NCBI RefSeq assembly: GCF_010915725.1
Contig: NZ_JAAIJR010000054.1
Location: 1-34,689 of the forward strand
Source of the DNA: Thiorhodococcus mannitoliphagus
GTDB lineage: Bacteria > Pseudomonadota > Gammaproteobacteria > Chromatiales > Chromatiaceae
Direction: 5' to 3'
DNA: 34,689 nt
Shown here: piece by piece, positions 30,288 to 34,689 of the stretch
How positions within the stretch are numbered: the first letter of the stretch is position 1
Layout: each line of letters starts with the position of its first letter
Made by a program: the position numbers and the translations under genes
The notes under the pieces: generated by a model
Database searches by the model: none
The model's input: the letters and a program-made list of their open reading frames with translations, nothing else
What the model was told of the DNA's origin: nothing

Positions 30288-33200
30288 ATGAATCGCACTG
30301 CTCGCATAATTGTCGCAAAAGTGAATACCAAGAACTGGATCTTCGCACTCACCGCTTCTTTGCTCAGCTTGAATTGCGCAATAGAGGATGCGCGCTCCGG
30401 AACAATTTCTCAAATCCCTCCCTTCGTATCCTTAGGCGGCACAGAACCCAACTTGATGTTCATGCTGGACGACTCGGGCTCCATGATGATCGAGGTCATG
30501 CCAGACGACTACATCTATTGGAATCAAGTAGACGCGAGCAACAACTCCATTGGATCAGCTGCCTATGTCTTCCCGCGCGCGGACGGCGTCTATGGCCCCA
30601 CCGACTACGACAACAATGTCGCGACTATCGCAGATAACATCGCCTATACGGCACTGATGCGCTCTTCGAGCTTCAATAAAACCTACTACAATCCAGCGAT
30701 CACCTACGAACCCTGGAAGAGATACGATGGATCCTCGTATCCCAACGCCAGCCCGAGCTGTGCCCTGCACAATCCGGAGCGCCCTGGAAGCGGAGAAGCC
30801 TACTGTCGCGACCTCACATCCAATCTTCAGAACCTCAGCACAGGCACCACGAATTGGCGCAGCTGTAATGCGAGCGGCTGCTACGCGACAACCACCGCAT
30901 TACCGAAGAGCGACTTCTGGACAGCAACTTATTTCCATCACAACTCAGGGAGCGAATGGACTTGGGCCAATTATTCGCGTGTCGAGATCCGCTCCACGAC
31001 ACCGAGCTACTCCGGGCACGGCCGTGCAGACCGCACCGACTGCACCGCAGGCGTCTGCAGCTACGCCGAGGAGATCCAGAATTTCGCCAACTGGTACAGC
31101 TACTATCGCTCACGGATACTGGCCGCTCGCGCCGGGATTGGTAAGGCATTCCTCGACCTGGATAACAGTGCGCGCGTCGGCTTCGGGGCCATCAACGAGT
31201 CCGCTACGACCGTCGACGGGGTCAGCTCCAAGGCGGTGATCCAAGGTGTACGCTCGTTTTCCCCAACCAACCGCAGCGCCTTCTACGACTTCCTCTACAC
31301 GCATCCAATTCCCGCCGATGGCACCCCGCTTCGGCTCGCCCTGGACGCCGCAGGCCAGTACTTCAGTCGGAGCGATGACAAGGGCCCCTGGGCAGACACC
31401 CCCGGCACCAGCAGCGCCCTCAGCTCGAGCTGCCGCCAGAGCTACACGGTGCTCATGACGGACGGCTACTGGACAGGCGGCACGCCTTACGAGGCAGTGA
31501 CCGCAGACGCGCGCGATGACAACGACAGCACCGCGGCCGCTACCATCACCGGGCCTGGCGGCCAGACCTACACCTACTCATCCACGCCGCCATTCCAGGA
31601 TAACCGCTCCAACACGCTCGCAGACGTTGCGATGTACTACTGGAATCGCGACCTCGTGGGTTCCCTGGCGAACGAGGTGCCCAGCAACTCGATCGACCCG
31701 GCCTTCTGGCAGCACATGGTGACCTATGGCGTGGGCCTCGGCGTCACCGGAACCGTCGATCCCGCCGACGCCTACAACGCAATCGACGACGCCACGATCC
31801 CCATCATCTGGCCGGATCCGGACACGAGCGAGATCAACTGCTCCGGCGGGCATTGCTCGGCAAGGATCGACGATTTGCTTCACGCAGCGCTCAATAGCCG
31901 CGGGCGCTTTTTCAGCGCGCAGAATCCCGACCAGTTCGCCAAGGACCTCTCGGACGTCCTCGAGGATATCGTTGACCGCACTTCAAGCTCCGCTGCGGCA
32001 GTCGCTTCCAACTCGACCAAGATCGGCACAGACACCCTGATCTATCAGGCCAAGTTCGACAGTACCGATTGGTCCGGCAAGCTATTGGCTTACGCCTTGG
32101 AGAGCGACGGATCCATCGATGACCCGGACGGCGACGGCAACATTGAGGAGCACGCCGTCTGGGATACCAGCGCAGCGGGCAAGATCCCTGCCCACGCCAG
32201 CCGCAGTGTTTTCGGCAGAATCGGCACGGACAACCTGGAGCTTGACTGGGGCTCCCTGACCGCCGGCCAACAGTCGACCCTCACCGGCATGGGCATCGAC
32301 GAAGACGTTCTCGATTGGATTCGCGGCGACCAAAGCAACGAGGTCCCCAGCGGCGCGCTTCGCAAGCGTTTATCCATCCTGGGCGATATCGTCAACTCCA
32401 GCCCGGCCTATGTCGCCAGCTTGAACTTCGGCTACGAGTATCTGCCCGCGACGGCGACCGAACAGTCGACCTATTTCGCCTTCAAGGAAACGAATCAGAC
32501 GCGCACCAAGATGCTCTATGTCGGCGCGAACGACGGCATGCTTCACGCCTTCGATGCTACCAGCGGCGTCGAGAAGTTTGCCTTCGTCCCGAATGCCTCC
32601 CTGGCCAATCTGGCCGGCCTTAGCGCACCGGGCTATACGCACCGCTACTTCGTCGATGGCTCACCTCAAGCGGCTGATGCCTACTTTAGCGGCAGCTGGA
32701 AGACAGTCCTGGTCGGCACCATGGGCGCCGGGGGCAGATCGGTATACGCGCTGGACATCACGGACCCGGACAGTTTCGACGCATCCGACATTCTCTGGGA
32801 GCTGACCGATGCCGATCTCGGCTATCCGATCAACCAGCTCGCCCAGCCTGCGATTGGGCGCATGCAGAACGGCGAATGGGCCGTCGTCTTGAGCAATGGC
32901 TATCAGAGCGACAACCACCGCGCGGTGCTCTATGTCATCAGGCTGTCCGACGGCAGCATCATCAAGAAGGTGGATACAGGGGTTGGCGACGCGACGACGC
33001 CGAACGGCCTCGCCGCCCCGGTGCTGGTGGCCGATAGCAATCGCACCATCAAGTACGCCTACGCCGGCGACTTGCTCGGCAATCTTTGGAAATTCGACCT
33101 TTCGGACGCGAGCACGGCTGCTTGGCAGGTCGCCTTTCAAAGCGCCGGCACGCCCATGCCGCTGTTCCGCGCGCGATACCTATCAGCCGGGACCGAGACG

Positions 33201-33923
33201 CCCCAGCCCATCACGGCCGCGCCCGAGGTCGGCGAGCACCCGCAAGGCGGCTATATGCTGTTCTTCGGCACCGGCAAGTTCTTCGAGGTCGCGGATGATA
33301 GCGATACCAAGGTCCAGAGCCTCTACGGAATCTGGGACAGGGATGACGGCACCACAACGGCTTACGTGGCCGCGACGGATCGCAGCACGCTTCAGATGCA
33401 GGAGATCCTGGCCGAACCGACGATCAACGGCAGGGACTGGCGCATCATCTCTGACAATGCCATCACCTGGTCGGGCACGGGCGCCCAAGACGGCTGGTAC
33501 ATGGATCTGGCTTCACCCCTAAATGGCGCCGAGGGCGAGCGAGCGGTCAGTGCCCCCCTCTTAAGGCATGGACGTGCCATCTTCACGACGATGACCCCCG
33601 CAACGGACGTGTGCGCCTCAGGAGGAACCAGCTGGATTCTCGAAATGGACATGACGAGCGGCGGCAGACTCGACTACTCCGTGCTCGATGTCGACGGCGA
33701 TGACAATTTCGACCCCGACGACTTCGGCAGCTACGCGGGAAATAGTGTGCCAGTATCCGGCGTCTCCACCTCCGGCGACGTTGGCATCATCAGCACGCCG
33801 ACGATCATCGAGTGCGGCGATGCCGAGTGCAAGATCGCCGCTGGCTCCTCGGGAGCGGTCACGCATATCCGCGAGAAGGGCGCGGGCTCGAGCGGTCGGC
33901 AATCTTGGCGGCAGCTCAGGTGA
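30288..33923 (+). CDS. pilY1: PilY1, type IV pilus tip adhesin/assembly factor
   Basis: Large secreted protein at the pilus tip, needed for pilus extension, adhesion and surface sensing. 1211 residues (Pseudomonas PilY1 1161). A signal-like N-terminus (about 1-37) is followed by a von Willebrand A-like domain with MIDAS motif D61-D-S63-G-S65-M, and later TDGYWTGG. A calcium-type loop D612-P-D614-G-D616-G-N-I-E620 matches the site that regulates Pseudomonas PilY1. The C-terminal beta-propeller includes [17 protein letters not shown] and WELTD; another acidic loop is at 1134-1145 ([12 protein letters not shown]). The end, GRQSWRQL, is family-typical. GGAGAG lies close before the ATG. It is separated from its upstream partner by copy B, so it may need its own promoter. 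pilE follows after 8 bp. Confidence 0.93.
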   Translation: MNRTARIIVAKVNTKNWIFALTASLLSLNCAIEDARSGTISQIPPFVSLGGTEPNLMFMLDDSGSMMIEVMPDDYIYWNQVDASNNSIGSAAYVFPRADGVYGPTDYDNNVATIADNIAYTALMRSSSFNKTYYNPAITYEPWKRYDGSSYPNASPSCALHNPERPGSGEAYCRDLTSNLQNLSTGTTNWRSCNASGCYATTTALPKSDFWTATYFHHNSGSEWTWANYSRVEIRSTTPSYSGHGRADRTDCTAGVCSYAEEIQNFANWYSYYRSRILAARAGIGKAFLDLDNSARVGFGAINESATTVDGVSSKAVIQGVRSFSPTNRSAFYDFLYTHPIPADGTPLRLALDAAGQYFSRSDDKGPWADTPGTSSALSSSCRQSYTVLMTDGYWTGGTPYEAVTADARDDNDSTAAATITGPGGQTYTYSSTPPFQDNRSNTLADVAMYYWNRDLVGSLANEVPSNSIDPAFWQHMVTYGVGLGVTGTVDPADAYNAIDDATIPIIWPDPDTSEINCSGGHCSARIDDLLHAALNSRGRFFSAQNPDQFAKDLSDVLEDIVDRTSSSAAAVASNSTKIGTDTLIYQAKFDSTDWSGKLLAYALESDGSIDDPDGDGNIEEHAVWDTSAAGKIPAHASRSVFGRIGTDNLELDWGSLTAGQQSTLTGMGIDEDVLDWIRGDQSNEVPSGALRKRLSILGDIVNSSPAYVASLNFGYEYLPATATEQSTYFAFKETNQTRTKMLYVGANDGMLHAFDATSGVEKFAFVPNASLANLAGLSAPGYTHRYFVDGSPQAADAYFSGSWKTVLVGTMGAGGRSVYALDITDPDSFDASDILWELTDADLGYPINQLAQPAIGRMQNGEWAVVLSNGYQSDNHRAVLYVIRLSDGSIIKKVDTGVGDATTPNGLAAPVLVADSNRTIKYAYAGDLLGNLWKFDLSDASTAAWQVAFQSAGTPMPLFRARYLSAGTETPQPITAAPEVGEHPQGGYMLFFGTGKFFEVADDSDTKVQSLYGIWDRDDGTTTAYVAATDRSTLQMQEILAEPTINGRDWRIISDNAITWSGTGAQDGWYMDLASPLNGAEGERAVSAPLLRHGRAIFTTMTPATDVCASGGTSWILEMDMTSGGRLDYSVLDVDGDDNFDPDDFGSYAGNSVPVSGVSTSGDVGIISTPTIIECGDAECKIAAGSSGAVTHIREKGAGSSGRQSWRQLR

Positions 33924-33931
33924 ACAACAGC

Positions 33932-34399
33932 ATGACACTCATGGCTTCAAGGCAGAGCGCGCGTACTGGGTCAGCCGATGGCTTCACCCTCATCGAGTTG
34001 ATGATCACGGTCGCCATCGTGGGCATTCTCGCCACGATCGCCTACCCGTCTTATCAGGACAGCATTCGCAAGTCACGACGCGCGGATGCCAAGGCGGTCC
34101 TGCTCGAAGGCGCCCATTGGATGGAGCGCTTCTACACAGAGAACTATCGCTACGATCAAGACCGAGCATCGAATCCCGTTGCGTTTCCGACGTCGCTCAC
34201 GACCTCACCCATGGACGGGGCAACAAAGTATTACGACATTGCCTTCAACCCAGCAGTCACGCAAAACACCTTTACGCTGCGCGCAACACCGCGAGCGACC
34301 GCGGGCCAGAACCAGGACAGGTGCGGCGCCTTGACCCTCACCCACACTGGCGTCAAAGGCGTCCTCGGCGCGGGCGCGACGGTGGACGAATGCTGGTGA
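33932..34399 (+). CDS. pilE: Type IV minor pilin PilE
   Basis: PilE-like minor pilin of 155 residues. The leader ends at G17 before F18 ([36 protein letters not shown]), with Glu at mature position 5 (E22). The globular part has [12 protein letters not shown] and ends [12 protein letters not shown]...VDECW, two cysteines suggesting the usual C-terminal disulfide loop. I chose the ATG at 33932 because AGGTGA lies eight bases before it, overlapping the pilY1 stop; a GTG at 33920 is in frame but less likely. It is the last gene of the cluster in the window. Confidence 0.92.
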   Translation: MTLMASRQSARTGSADGFTLIELMITVAIVGILATIAYPSYQDSIRKSRRADAKAVLLEGAHWMERFYTENYRYDQDRASNPVAFPTSLTTSPMDGATKYYDIAFNPAVTQNTFTLRATPRATAGQNQDRCGALTLTHTGVKGVLGAGATVDECW

Positions 34400-34437
34400 C
34401 GACGCCACGCGGGATGAATGCTCGACGGGATCTGAGT

Positions 34438-34505
34438 GCCTCGATCATCCTTTAGAAGTGTCCATCAATTGTTTCCCGATGCAAGCCTTGATCATCGTTC
34501 CGGCC
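34438..34505 (+). repeat. Two GATCATC motifs flanking a half M3 element
   Basis: GCCTCGATCATCC at 34438 is followed by TTTAG and AAGTGTCCATCAATTGTTTCCCGATGC (34456-34480), the terminal half of the M3 family (compare 25051-25078 reversed). A second motif copy, GCCTTGATCATCG, begins at 34485. The other M3 end is missing. Confidence 0.7.
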
Positions 34506-34520
34506 GGCTGCAAAGCTGAC

Positions 34521-34576
34521 TCTGTAGTCAGGCCATCTTGGCCTGACGATCTCAGGGCTAGAAGCCCTGACTACAG
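34521..34576. repeat. Compound palindrome after pilE
   Basis: TCTGTAGTCAGG (34521-34532) is the exact reverse complement of CCTGACTACAGA (34565-34576). Inside, two separate hairpins can form: TCAGGCC-ATCTT-GGCCTGA and TCAGGGCT-AGA-AGCCCTGA. It could fold as one long stem or as two side-by-side hairpins. It may act as terminator or RNA stabiliser for the pilus transcript. The remaining sequence to 34689 holds no recognised gene. Confidence 0.8.
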
Positions 34577-34689
34577 ATAGGCACAAGCGATCGGCACCGG
34601 GCGGCTTCTTAGGCGGCGCCCGCACCGCGTCACTGACAAGGAACGACTGAGCCCTCCCAGGTTCCTGGGCGACCCGTGCGTGCATGCCC

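Overview
The window is high-GC DNA from a gammaproteobacterium. The gene blocks (rlmH-maf-rng-yhdP-nit-tldD, tatAB, a ZnuCB/ZrgA-type metal importer and a FimU-PilV-PilW-PilX-PilY1-PilE minor-pilin cluster) and the dense load of short palindromic repeats would suit Chromatiales (purple sulfur bacteria) or relatives. No photosynthesis or sulfur gene is present, so genus cannot be assigned. I saw no rRNA, tRNA or CRISPR array.

Layout. 1-735: decayed IS1182-like transposase fragment and repeat debris. 736-13806, all on the minus strand (transcription runs right to left): rlmH, maf, rng, yhdP, then a repeat-filled gap, then nit, tldD, pmbA, serB. These are housekeeping functions: ribosome methylation, nucleotide sanitation, RNA processing, envelope lipid traffic, metabolite repair, TldD/E proteolysis and serine synthesis. 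14069-14692 (+): tatA and tatB, with no tatC; two miniature elements follow directly. 15275-19635 (+): RND efflux adaptor and pump, start/stop overlapped. 19823-20470 (+): SOUL-type haem-binding protein. 20828-22868 (-): DedA membrane protein and an NSS sodium symporter. 23145-25837 (-): zinc uptake genes znuC, znuB and a ZrgA/DUF2796 protein, with znuC and znuB separated by two miniature elements. 26636-34399 (+): type IV pilus tip and minor-pilin operon, fimU-pilV-pilW-pilX-pilY2-like-pilY1-pilE.

The most unusual content is between the genes. Several short elements without an ORF are bounded by the tetranucleotide CTAG or TTAG. One 168-bp element occurs twice and reads as identical at sites 18 kb apart. 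Another (copies at 6288-6499 and 29932-30252) lacks terminal inverted repeats, has conserved ends around a variable hexanucleotide array, and one copy carries a nested REP module. At 6288-6663 two elements abut and share one CTAG. The pilY2-like copy begins exactly on the gene's TAG stop codon, and a related element begins over the tatB stop codon, so insertion leaves the proteins intact. A 20-bp motif (GCCTYGATCATC...) recurs six times from 25.9 to 34.5 kb and is the head of the REP module. These repeats account for nearly all long gene-free stretches and split several otherwise compact operons.
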